NCBI GenBank assembly: GCA_013399875.1
Contig: VXAZ01004636.1
Location: 2,476,296-2,540,295, forward strand
Reading direction: 5' to 3'
DNA from: Gymnorhina tibicen
Taxonomy: Eukaryota; Chordata; Aves; Passeriformes; Artamidae
Length of the DNA: 64,000 bases
Positions 13,801-53,615 of this stretch are shown here, piece after piece. A program made the position numbers and the translations under genes. The notes beneath the pieces were generated by a model. The model was not told where the DNA came from and did no database searches. It saw only the letters and a list, made by a program, of their open reading frames with translations. How positions within the stretch are numbered: the first letter of the stretch is position 1; every line of letters starts with the position of its first letter.

Positions 13801-16800
13801 TAGTAGCAGATAGCTGAAAAGCCTTGCAATGTACTCCTAATTCAGCGGCATCGCCTTGAGCTACTCTGAGGCTTCTTTTTTAAACTCAGACATTAGCACA
13901 AAGCACACCTCTGACTGCAGGCATTTAAAGATCAACAAGGGCCGAAAAAGCTTTTAAGATCCAATGAAACCAGGAAAACAACCACGTTGCCTTTCAGTGT
14001 CAGGTTAGATTGCCTTCTTATGAGTGCAGCTATTTCAGGTACAGAGTGCTTGGTGGTTTGGGTCTTGTTGTGTGAGGAAAGTGTTCCCCAGAAAACATCT
14101 GTTTCTTTCACCTGCAAACCGCAATGTGCTGTGATGAGGCAGGACTGTAGCCACAGAGACCCAGGGGGACGAAGGAAATCTGGCTCAAAGGGATGAGCAT
14201 GGGTTTCTGAAACATGGTATCAAAAAGAGCACTTAAAAGGAGAGAATGCTTTTAGAGCACAGATACACCGCAAATTGGGCAGGTCAGGTTGCTTGGAAGC
14301 CTGACGTTCTCTGGGCCTGCCGATACTGTTTCTTAGCAGCAATGTTTGCCTTCTGCTCAGAACAAGAGAATTTTATTTTCTTTTTCCACAACAGTAAAAT
14401 GTTCTGCTTTTCCATAAGATAACTGTAAATCCCCCTGTCATCTGCAGCATCTAAAATCTGTACATGCAGTAGAGCTGCTGCTTTCCCTTCTGTGGTCACA
14501 TCTTCATTTTTAACTTGCTGTTGTTGAAGTTCAGGTGTAGCTCTCGTGCATGTACTACAAGTTTAGTACTACACCCTCGATGTGTAAAACTCTTTAAAGT
14601 AGGTTTTAAGCCAACAAATAATGTAATGTTAACATTATGCTGTATATTTATATACATGTATTATACACACCAAAATAAGTCTTCATTCAAAATGGGAAAA
14701 AAAAGACATCTTAGAAGGTAGGGAATTACTCACTAAAATCACTAAAGGGTGCCTCCCTTTCTTCTGTGGGGAAGGAGGTGACCTGGGGATGTCAGTGTAT
14801 AGCAGGAGTAAGTTTGCCTGTGCTGGTGCCCTTGGTTCAGCCTGTCAGGCTGAAGACATGGTTTTTTCTGTGTGCCCTGTGGAGGAGGGGAGGGCCCTGC
14901 TGACCAGGGAAAGGCCAGTGTTTGTCTCTACAGCAGCAAGGGGACGGGCCTGGGGAACTGGCCAGCCCTGCATCAGCCTCTGGAAAGATCACAGAGCACC
15001 TTTCCTTTGGAGCCCAAAATGCCTCATTCCCAGGCTGGTGCTGTAAAGGACTGTGACAAAGGATAATCCAATCCCTGTGCTGGCTGCAGCCACAGCGTGG
15101 ATGGGGGTGTAATGCATTGTGGCCTAAAAATCCAGAGCAGGTGGCTCTGGGCATGCAGGGAGAGGAAAGCCTGCCACGGGGTGGGATTCAGCCATTTAAT
15201 GAAATAAATGGTCTTCTAAGGGCTGCCTTTTTGTTCTTTCAGAGGATGACATGAATAATTACATCAGTCGATACTACAATGAGCCCAGCAGTGGTAAGTG
15301 TTGCTTGAAAACACAAACGTGAGTGGTATTTTTGCATTGCATTGTGTGCTGTCAACAAGGTGAGACTGAGCAGTGGTGTAGATCTGTCCTGGAAGTGAAA
15401 CCCACCACAGAGTCTCTTGGTTTGGTCCATGGAAGAGTGTGCCAACAGTAATTCTCTGAAAGTTGAAGGGCCCCAAGTTTGCTCTTGCTGATGGCACTCA
15501 GGATGGTTTGGAGATCTGAGAGAGGTTAATTCCCTGTAGCTGGGTTGTCCAGCCCACAGAGCAGTTCAAATGGATCTGAGAATGAACAGCACGGATAAAA
15601 TAAATGAAGAGAAAAGAAGTGGGGAGACAGCTTAGCCCAGCACCACGCTGGGAACCTTTCAGAAAGGTTAAACTGAATGGTGGGAAACCTCAGCGGCAGG
15701 GCCGTGACCTGAGGGCAGCCTTCAAATGGATGTTCCTGGCAGGCGTCCTGCTGGCACGGGGGGTTCCTGCCTGTGCTGGGAGCTCTGTGCAGCCCTGCTG
15801 TGCAGCACAGGGGGCTCTGCCCATGGCAGGGGCTCTGTACAGCCCAGCCAGGGCTGGCCGTGCTCTGGCTGCCAGCTGAGCCAGACAGGCTCTGACGTGC
15901 AGGTGAGCAGGGTTGGGCAGGTAGGGGTGTGCACACCCCCCTTACGTATATAACATTTTCTATATATATTTAGAAAGTGTGTGTGGTTAAATATAACGTG
16001 TTATAAATGTATAACCTCATATATATATATACAGAGTTATAGGGAAAAAAACGTGTGCGTGCCTGCATATACATGTACATAGAATATACACAAGAGATAT
16101 GTGTGTATATAAACATATATATGCATTTATGTGTATATAAGTGTAATGTATTAAATGCTTTATCCCTATGTATAGAATGCATACACAGTGAAATATAGGC
16201 ATATATAGATATCTTTATCTATATAAGGATGTGTCTATTATATATAAAGTGTGTATATATGTGTATGTATCACAATCTATAGTGTATTCTATATATCCCA
16301 CATATATACACACAAACCCAGATACACATACATATATAAAGATGTAAGTAAACATATGTGTTTGTACATATATGTATAGTGTATCATATGTCTCTCCAAA
16401 CATACACACATCCCCATATGTGAGCAGATTGATACACAAATAAAGGTATGTGTGATTTTGTGTATACATAAAGATATATCTTTATATAAATATAAAGATG
16501 TGTGAAAGGCTGTGTCTGTGTACATACCTAGATATTTTATTAGAATGCATATATTAAATATATAAAATGTGTAAAAGAGTGTGAGAGGAGAGATGGTCAG
16601 AAGATATGTGTATATATTATAGAATTACGTGCGTATATGTTACTGGAATGAAAGTATGTATCTCTGTATAATGTATTATATATTTATAATCCTGTATATA
16701 CATCCACACACATGGAAATAGATTTATATGTAGCCGAAGCTACATAAAACAGAAGAGTGTGTGTGTGAGTGTCTGGCTGTAAATCCAGCTGGCATCCAGC

Positions 16801-19800
16801 AGGATCCAGGCAGGCTGGAGAGGTGGGCTCCTGAATCCGCCCGGAGTTCAGCAGGGCAGAGGGGAAGGTCCTGGCTCTGTGTCCGGGCACTCCCCAGCAC
16901 AACCCCGGGCTGGGGACCAGGGATCGAGAGCAGCCCTGAGGACAAGGACCTGGAGCTCGCCGTGACCTGGCCACGCTCACCTGCCCCGCTCAGGTGAGCC
17001 CCACCTGCAGAGCTGCCCCAGCTCCGGCTGACTCAGCAGGATGTGGAGGTGCTGCAGCGAGTCCAGAGGAGGCCACGGAGCTGCCCGAGGGCCGGAGCCG
17101 CTCTGCTCTGGGGCCAGGCACAGCCTGCGCGGAGAGGCCGGGGCTGCCCCATCCCTGGCAGTGCCCAAGGCCAGGCTGGATGGGGCTGGAGCACCCTGGG
17201 CTAATGGAAGGTGTCCCTGCCCATGGCAGGACTGGATGGGCTGGAAGGTCCCTCCCAAGCCAAACCATTCTGTGACTCGGTGAATACATGGATATTGTAT
17301 TGTGTATGTGCATTGTATCATATGTACATGGGGAGATACACGCTTGCTAAAGACAGCTTTTGTGTACCTGTTTATGGATTAGGATATGTGCATGTGAATA
17401 TGTCTACAATGGGTTCCTGTATAGTTAAAGATCTGTAAAGGCATTTGTACACGTTTGTGTCTACACATGTATATTTATATGCATTATGAAATATGTGTGT
17501 GTACACATACAGCTATAATGTATTATGTATCTATAGCCATATCCATACATGGAGAAATATATACTTACATATAAAGATGTGACTATGTACGTATACACAG
17601 TCTGTATAAAGATACATAAAGTGGGGCATATATGTGTGTATATATATGTCTATCCCATCTATATGGGGATATATACATACACTTTTATTTTTATATAGAT
17701 ATGTGTGAGAGATCCTGTATATTCATATATGATGTATGTATTCATGTATGATCCTGTATATTCATATTTTATATTTCTTAGGTAATATATGTCAAGGGGG
17801 TGTGAATGGCTATATATATATTTAATATGTATCATATGTATGACATATAACATCGATATATCTGTGTGTGTGTGTGTATCGTGTATAGGTATTATAAATT
17901 ATATCCCTATATACAAATTCCCCACATAGACATACAGAGGGGTAAAAGTGTGTCTATATATTTTATTTTAAAACATAATTATATATATTTTAGAAGTATG
18001 TATGAATGACTGTCTGTATATACATATCTTTTTAATCTGTATTATGCATGTTGTTATGTGTATTTTTATATATAAAATATATACTTGTTTTATATAAATA
18101 CATAGGTACATGGAATTTTATAGATAGGTATATCCTGTGTCTGTGTGTGGATAGATAAGGCTGTTGGTGCGTGTATATGCAGACAGATACAAAGACAGGT
18201 AAGATCTGTGGATTACACTGGTATTTTATATATGTATAAATATAAATAAAGCTACATATACTCATATAGGGAGAGATATACATGGGTAGGCATGTGAGAG
18301 CCTGTTTAAATACATATATGGTTTATGTATTAGAAAAAACATGAGTGTATATATAGACATCTGTATTACGTATAGAATGTGTATATATGTAGATATAATA
18401 TATTATGAAGGGGAAACATAGTTATATGCATAGAGACGTTCCCTCTATAAATATGGATGTGTCTATATAAAGCTATGTATATGGGTATATAAAATCTGTA
18501 TATGTGTGCGTGAAAAAGCCTATGTATCCATAGACATATGAATTATACAGAGAGCTGTTTAAAAAATGTACACACATGCACACAGAGGTATACAGTATTG
18601 GTTTTATTTGTGTCTGTCCCTCTATATACATCCCCAAGCTATACAGGACTATATATATATAAAGATGTATGAACCTATACATAGGTGTAGGTGTATGTAA
18701 AAAGGAGAGAAAGGTGTGAGGGGCCATGTCTGTGCATATACATATGTATATATAATGTGTATGTGTGTTTACATACTGCAGTGATGTATTTCGTGTGTAT
18801 ATCCCTGTATATACATTCCACATGTGTCTGCAAAGATATATATAGGTATAAGCATTAGAGATATATACATTATATTCTATATATGGGGCAGATATACACA
18901 CATATTCCCCCATCTATATGGATAAATGTATATATTAAAAGAGGGGGGGATACCCTGTATATATACCTATGTATTTTTATATAGAGAGAGTGTGTGTGTG
19001 TAGAGACAGAGAGATATATACACAGGTATATGGTACTGTGTATAGATGTATATCCCCATAATATACATCGAGAGACATTAAAAGGGGGGGTGTACATATA
19101 ATTGTATATGTATATGTATAATTGGTGTCATGTATCATGTATTATATATGTATATCCTTATATATGCAGTCCCTGTGTATGTAGTCACAAATTTATATAT
19201 GTGTGTATATGTATATATGTATGTATATATATATATGTATACATGGGGGGGGATGTGTTCTATTTAAGGGCAGCAGACTGTATTTAAAGGGAGCATTGTG
19301 TGTTCCATGTATCAAATGTCCGTATGTTTGTGTGCTGTATTTTATAGGGGACTCTTCATATATACACACGCTGCCTGTATCTCTGTAGAATGATAAAGTG
19401 TGTGAGAGACTGTGTGTGTGTGTGTATATATGGTGAGCAGTTATAGAGGCATATCCTATTTACTTATAGATGTGTCCCTTGATGTTAACCCCCATTATAC
19501 AGATAGCAATAAAGATGTATATGAGTTTTCAAGTAAAGTAATATATTTATTATATATATATATATATATGCACATTTATCTTGTAAATAAATACACAGAG
19601 AGCTGGGATCTTTTTTATTTCGTAATAAGTAATTCTATATTTAAGGGGTGGGCTATGTATTATAGTGAATATATGTGTGTATATATACATATATATGCGT
19701 GTGTGTGTAAAATACTCTATATGGAGCTCATGTATGCATATATTGCCCATATCTGTATGGAGAAATCTAAAGATTATGTGTATATGAGAGGGAGAGAGAT

Positions 19801-22800
19801 TACATTTATATAACTATATAGAGTATGTATAGAGTATGAGTACTCTATAGAGTATATGAGTATCTATAGAGTATAACTATATAGAGTATGTATCTATAGA
19901 GTATGTATGTGCACGTATATACAGGTGTACAGCACTATTTGTACATTTCTTTCTACATATCCCCTTAATAGACATGAAGACCTCCAGCAAGGTATACACA
20001 CACATCTCATTGGCTATGGATAATATCTGTTACACATAACATGCATAGATCTCTGGGCGTGCAAGTGTAGGTGTAACGTATATCCCGATACAGACATTGT
20101 CCGTGTCTGTACCCACGGTGCCGAGTCTGTGCAGCCATACAGAAGGGTAAGGCTGTGCACGTGCAGTGATAATTGTATGGAATGAGCGGGGCCTGTACAG
20201 TGTATGTATAAAATGTCTGCATATTCATAGGTATAATGTAATGTTATGGGGGGACCATACACTATGGTGTATGTGCATGTATGTGCAATGTATTATATAG
20301 ACACACACACCCCCCATACCTATATGGAAAAAATCTATGCAGGTATAGGTTATATATGTTTTTAAACTGGGGCAGGTGCATACTGTATTATACATAGATG
20401 TATATCCCTGTATATACATCCCCATAATAAACATTGCTATCTATAGAAAGGTGTATGTATATCTTTTAAAACATATCTAAAGGTTGGGGGTGTCATGTAT
20501 AGACAGTGTTATATATGTATTATATGTATATCTTATATTATTTGATACATGTTGTATGTATCCCTATACATTCCAGATTTATATACACACACCATAAGAC
20601 ATAAATAGTCCTACACAAAGGTAAGCCTACATCTATGTAAGTGCATACATTCTAGTTACAGAGTGACAATTATGTTTTCAAAGGGGGAGGACAACAGCTA
20701 TGTCCTATAGATAGTACATATATATGTTTTTATGTATCTATGCACACATGTATACATACAGACACAGAGCTATATATGTAGAAAATGTCTGTACATACAT
20801 ATGTACAGATCTAGTGTATTACATATGGGGCTTGTATGTATGTATGTATGTGCACGGAGCCAGCTCTTCCCCTTATCTATATGGTTAAATCTGTATATAA
20901 AGATTAGGTATGTATAAAATTAGGTGGCTGTACATACACCTACGTTTTATATATGTGTGCACATGTATAGAGAGAGGTATGTGGTATAATATATTTATAT
21001 ATATCTCTCTATAGATGGCCATAATGTACTTGGAAAGCTATAAAAAGGTACATGTATATATATGTGTGTGTGTGTGTATTTACATAGATATATACACACA
21101 TAAAAAGACTATGGTGGGAGGGGATGTTCATGTATAGGTAAAGTGCATTCTGTACACCCCTATAACTGTTCCCCAGCTATACACACACAGTGAGAAATCT
21201 CTGTATTTATATATAAAGGTAAGTGCAAGTGTGTGAGAGCACAGGTGTGTTCTGTTTATAGCTAATAATCACATGTATTTAAAGGTGAGACGTATTAATA
21301 GTCTATATATCATATGTATGTGTACTGTATTATATATGGCTCTCCATATAGTTAAATCTAAGTCTAAAGACGTGTATATAAATAGCTATGTAAATACAAA
21401 TGGAGGTATGGTCATGTGTAGGTATCATCTCTTATATATCTATGCAATAAACATACATACACATACAGAGATATATGTATGCATTTCTATAGAAAGGTAG
21501 AGGGGTCATATGTATTTTACTTAATGCTAGACAACTGTGTGTCTTTCAAGGGGGCACTATATCTTGTGTGTGTATAACAAAATATCTATGCATAATGTAT
21601 TCTATATGGGGCTCCTACAGACAGTTCCTCATCTCTATATATAAAGATCATGTGTATATAAAATGGGGGGGGGGAAGGGGGGGGCATCCCTACACCTGAG
21701 TATTGTATGTAATAAATGTGTGTGCTCATGTATGCATATACAGGTATGTGGCATTATGTATAGCTGTGTATCCCTGCCTATACATCCCAGTGTATATAGG
21801 AGATAGATAAAAGGCATGTGTGCATAATTTAAAGACTGTCTCAATAGCATGGGGGTTGTTAATGTGTATGTGTGTGTGTATCTCTATATGTACCTATGTC
21901 TATCTATGGGTACATGTGCACATATAGAAAAACTACTACCATTTGGGGCAGGGGATGGCAGGTGTATGCTGTTGTAGCAGTAGCTGATGCCAGCTATTTA
22001 AAGGGAGGGAGTGTCGCCTATAGGTACTTACTGCCTGTCCCTGTACACATGCAGGCAGAATGGATTATAGGTGCATACATACATACCCCTTTAGCTATAA
22101 GACTAAACCTCTGTATGTGTTCATGTTTGGGAGTGACTGTATATACACACACATATATAGGCATGCAGTGTAAGTTATAGCTGTGTATCCCTCTACAGCT
22201 GCTGCCCCTATAAACAAACATAGAGAGATGAGGATAGAGAAGAGGGCTGCTCATGTTACTGGATATATATGGATGGATTAAAGGGGGACTGCATACTATA
22301 GTGTGTGTGTGTCTCAAATGGCTTTGGGTACATAGCTACAGGTACAAAGCATCACACGTGCACTCGCTATAGCTCTCTATACACCTCTATAGCCACTCCC
22401 CACACGCGTCCCTGCCCGCACGGGCTCTCAGCTGCTCTGTGCTCTGTCCCTGCAGACAGCGGAGTCCCCGAGGCCGCCATCTGCGTGGTGACCACGGCCG
22501 CCATCGACGTGCACCGGCCCAACATCTCCTCGGAGCTGTTCACCGTGGAGGTGCCGCTGCGCCTGGGCAGCACCGGGACCTCTGCCAGCATCACGTCGGG
22601 CAGCGCCTCGCGCTCCACCGTCAGCTCCGGCACACGGGGCTGCAGCGAGAGCAGCCAGACCCTGGGCTCGTCCCCGGACTGCAGCACGGCCTGCGAGGAG
22701 CCAGCCGAGGCCGGCGCGGGACCTCGGCCGGAGCTGGCGCCCGCCCGGCAACGCGTGGCCCACGCCGTGGTGCAGGAGCTGCTCTCGTCCCTGTCAGAAG

Positions 22801-23048
22801 AGGCCTGCTTGGCGCAGAAGGGGCTGGATCCTGTCAACCTGAAGCTGCCCAGCCCAGCGGGCTCGGTGGGGGCCAGCCCCGACCTGGGCCACCGGCTCAG
22901 TGTCTACAATCGCAGGAACCAGGAGAGTCTTGATGTCTTCCAGCTCAAGCCACTCCTTGACTGCCCCCAGGGTGCCCCAATGATTGAGGAGAAGTATGGG
23001 GCACTGGGGCCCCCAGAGCCACGGCTGGGCAGGGTTCCTGAGGCATAG
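4647..23048 (+). CDS. TMEM266: TMEM266, C-terminal coding part (three exons; 5' exons outside the window)
   Basis: The last 276 residues of TMEM266 (formerly C15orf27) are encoded by exons 4647-4833, 15243-15293 and 22456-23048. From family knowledge, TMEM266 is a plasma-membrane protein with a four-helix voltage-sensor domain, no pore, and a cytoplasmic coiled coil and tail. What is visible here is the end of the coiled coil (FEIRQLRAHLAQQDLDLAAE), a linker with a DDMNNYISRYYN segment, and the Ser-rich tail ending in RVPEA. All three segments closely match the human protein as I remember it. Junctions are GT-AG and both are phase 1. The voltage-sensor exons should lie upstream; I found none of them in 1-4646. 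The gene converges on ETFA. The match is specific to this family, so the name is secure. Confidence 0.95.
8889..8923. repeat. Short tandem duplication, period 19 bp
   Basis: TCTAAATTATAAAGGA occurs at 8889-8904 and again at 8908-8923 with no mismatch. This is a simple replication-slippage duplication inside an intron. Confidence 0.85.
12025..12133 (+). mobile_element. CR1 LINE 3'-end fragment
   Basis: The text 'gatgtggcacagagggacat', then 'ggcttagtggtgggcttggc', then 'tcttaaaggccttttcc' and 'tttctatgattcc' follows a well-known CR1 3' UTR order in plus orientation. It is 5'-truncated, as is usual for CR1. Confidence 0.85.
15243..15293 (+). CDS. TMEM266: TMEM266 penultimate coding exon (51 bp)
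   Basis: This short exon lies between ttctttcag and g|gtaagt. It completes a Glu codon begun in the previous exon and encodes DDMNNYISRYYNEPSS, then leaves one base for an Asp codon finished in the last exon. The human protein has nearly the same segment (DDMNSYISQYYNGPSS). The length is a multiple of three and both ends are phase 1, so skipping it would keep the frame. Confidence 0.93.
16760..17283 (+). mobile_element. GC-rich island carrying an internally deleted CR1 LINE
   Basis: From about 17,045 the sequence reads like CR1: 'gcagcgagtccagaggagg', then 'gagggccgg', then a jump to 'atccctggcagtgcccaagg', 'gaaggtgtccctgcccatgg' and 'ccattctgtgact'. The middle of the element is missing. The part at 16,760-17,045 is GC-rich and unassigned; it may be more of the same element or another insertion. 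The island sits cleanly inside the TA-rich domain. Confidence 0.75.
19811..19912. repeat. Local tandem repeat of a tatagagtatg core
   Basis: Overlapping copies of 'tatagagtatg' and 'ctatagagtat' fill about 100 bp. A 20-bp phrase, taactatatagagtatgtat, occurs exactly at 19811-19830 and 19874-19893. This appears to be a recent local expansion inside the older TA-rich domain. Confidence 0.8.
22456..23048 (+). CDS. TMEM266: TMEM266 last coding exon (cytoplasmic tail) and stop
   Basis: The acceptor is ccctgcag at 22455. The first codon joins with the previous exon to read DSGVPEAAICVVTTAAIDVH, a block strongly conserved with human. A Ser/Thr-rich stretch follows, then SSQTLGSSPDCSTA, then VQELLSSLSEEACLAQKGLD, and the protein ends RVPEA with TAG at 23046-23048. 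The exon is markedly richer in GC than the flanking TA-rich intron. Only the blocks named match human closely; the segments between them are diverged and richer in Ala, Gly and Pro. Confidence 0.95.
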
Positions 23049-23540
23049 GGCCAGCCTGCAGGAATGGGGGCTCCTGTGGGGACACACCCACCGTGCTGGC
23101 CCACGAGGCTGCCACAGGCGAGGTGGCAGTGCTGAAGGCAACCTGTGGCGTCTCCTGCAATGGCCACCAGCCCAGGGCAAGGCCAGCAGCACCTCTGCTC
23201 GCCAGTGTCTGTGGCACATGACCTACCTGCCCTGCCACCAGCTCTGGGCCAACTGGGACCTACGGTGGCCATCTGGGAACAATGGACCTTCCAGCAGTTT
23301 TAGGCCAATATGGACCCACAGTGCCTGGAGGGAGAAATAGACTGTGCAGGAAACACCATGGAACTTCCACCAGTCCAGGGCCAGCACAGCCCCATAGTGC
23401 CCGGGGCAGGACAGAGCTGCTGGACAGCTTGGGCCTAGCCTGGCTCCCCAGTCAGACCCCCCCAGCCTGACCGTACCCAGGGGCTGAGCATGGCTGGGAG
23501 GGGTGTGGAGATGGGAATAAACACTGACAAACACGTACTG
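23049..23540 (+). other. TMEM266: TMEM266 3' untranslated region
   Basis: GC-rich sequence between the stop codon and the poly(A) signal. Within about 23,240-23,410 a loose phrase recurs about three times: 'ggccaa... ggacc... cagtg... tgg' followed by 'tggaacttccaccag'-like text. This suggests a degenerate short tandem repeat. No coding signal continues past the TAG. Confidence 0.75.
23516..23521 (+). terminator. TMEM266: TMEM266 poly(A) signal AATAAA
   Basis: This is a canonical hexamer 468 bp after the stop codon. It is followed by a T-rich, TG-containing stretch (tttgtattgctcttgcc), as expected downstream of a cleavage site. It is the only canonical signal I noted between the stop and the ETFA gene on this strand. 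Confidence 0.8.
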
Positions 23541-23690
23541 CCTCCTGCCTTTGTATTGCTCTTGCCTTCTCTTACCCGCCTACTCTGTCTTGCTTTCTTC
23601 CACCCCACCACTCCATGTGCCATGCAATTGACCACAAAAAAAAACCCCAACAAAACCAAAAACAACCATCCCAACACCACAGTGACCGAC
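23541..23690. other. Short convergent intergenic spacer (TMEM266/ETFA)
   Basis: This is pyrimidine-rich sequence, then an A/C-rich run (accacaaaaaaaaacccc and similar), lying between the probable cleavage sites of the two convergent genes. No gene was seen. Confidence 0.7.
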
Positions 23691-23713
23691 CCCACCTCTT
23701 TCCAGTAAAATCC

Positions 23714-23719
23714 TTTATT
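23714..23719 (-). terminator. ETFA: ETFA poly(A) signal AATAAA (minus strand)
   Basis: TTTATT on the plus strand reads AATAAA on the minus strand, 38 bp beyond the ETFA stop codon. This would give a very short 3' untranslated region. Longer 3' ends would run into TMEM266. Confidence 0.75.
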
Positions 23720-23757
23720 TGCCCTTACTCCACAGCGCCGGGTCCCCTCACCAGCAC

Positions 23758-53225
<29,468 letters not shown>

Positions 53226-53251
53226 GGTTCCACCGGCCCGCACCGCGCCGC

Positions 53252-53261
53252 TCTCGCGAGA
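53252..53261. promoter_or_regulatory. TCTCGCGAGA palindromic promoter element
   Basis: An exact TCTCGCGAGA, extended to CTCTCGCGAGAG, lies 27 bp upstream of the ETFA start codon. This element is known from housekeeping CpG-island promoters and is bound by BANP; ZBTB33/Kaiso was an earlier candidate. Confidence 0.75.
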
Positions 53262-53286
53262 GCACGGCCAGCCCCGCCCCGCTGCT

Positions 53287-53313
53287 CCATTGGACCGACC
53301 GCCGGGCCAATGG
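53287..53313. promoter_or_regulatory. Two CCAAT boxes in opposite orientation
   Basis: ATTGG at 53289-53293 is CCAAT on the minus (ETFA) strand. CCAAT at 53307-53311 is on the plus strand and is followed by gggcgg. The boxes lie 64-88 bp upstream of the ETFA ATG, the usual NF-Y range if transcription starts close to the ATG. Confidence 0.65.
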
Positions 53314-53414
53314 GCGGCGGCGGCGGCGCGGGCGGAGAGGAGAGCGGGGAGCGTCTGCATCCACCGCCCGCAGACCCCGCACGGCCGGCTGTCCTCCCCT
53401 CTCTGCCGCTGACA

Positions 53415-53615
53415 CCCGCGCTGCCGGCCGCGTTCCCCTGCACCGCCCGCTGTGTCCCTCGGCCTGCTGTCCCCCCGCACCACTGTCCTGTGCACAGCCG
53501 GCTGTGTCCCCCCGCACCGCCCGCTGTACTCTCGCACAGCTGTCTGGCCCCCCGCACCTCTGTCCCCCGGTACTGCCGGCTCTGTCCCCCCGCCTGGCTG
53601 GCTGTATCCGCCCGC
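53415..53615. repeat. Degenerate 38-bp GC-rich tandem repeat
   Basis: A 'ctgtgtccccccgcacc'-like core recurs with its C run starting near 53,434, 53,471, 53,508, 53,548 and 53,586, spacings of 37-40 bp. It lies in the distal part of the ETFA CpG island. Confidence 0.7.

Larger units (their letters stand above)
4834..15242 (+). other. TMEM266 intron, about 10.4 kb
   Basis: The intron is bounded by gtgagt and ttctttcag. No coding exon, RNA gene or long repeat was recognised, except a CR1 3' end near 12,025-12,133 and a small tandem duplication at 8889-8923. The sequence is of ordinary composition with short T-rich runs. Open frames inside it are short and have no splice context or family match. 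Confidence 0.75.
15950..22310. repeat. TA/TG-rich degenerate satellite domain
   Basis: About 6.3 kb is dominated by tata, tgtg and catatg steps, interrupted at about 16,760-17,285. It is not a plain microsatellite, because longer phrases recur. One phrase has the form 'tgtattat.tatagatgtatatccctgtatatacatccc' (near 18,816, 19,053, 20,403, 21,768 and 22,184). A second has the form 'ccc(c)atctatatggagaaatctatata(t)aaagatgtgt' (near 18,908, 19,745, 20,307, 20,862 and 21,330). The second phrase recurs at rough spacings of 450-560 bp. Scattered G runs follow 'aaa'. The open frames, rich in Tyr, Ile and Cys, are by-products. Confidence 0.85.
15294..22455 (+). other. TMEM266 last intron, about 7.2 kb
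   Basis: Bounded by gtaagt and ccctgcag. The first 650 bp are ordinary sequence. Most of the rest is a TA/TG-rich degenerate repeat domain with a GC-rich CR1-bearing island inside it. Ordinary GC-rich sequence resumes about 80 bp before the last exon. Confidence 0.9.

Noticed and set aside
15970..22320. Many 60-150-codon frames rich in Tyr, Ile, Cys and His
   Set aside because: They are translations of TA/TG-rich repeat DNA. The same words appear in all frames.
22305..22455. Extending the TMEM266 last exon upstream to an ATG at 22305
   Set aside because: The homologous protein begins at 22456 after a clear acceptor. The upstream part is satellite sequence that happens to be in frame.
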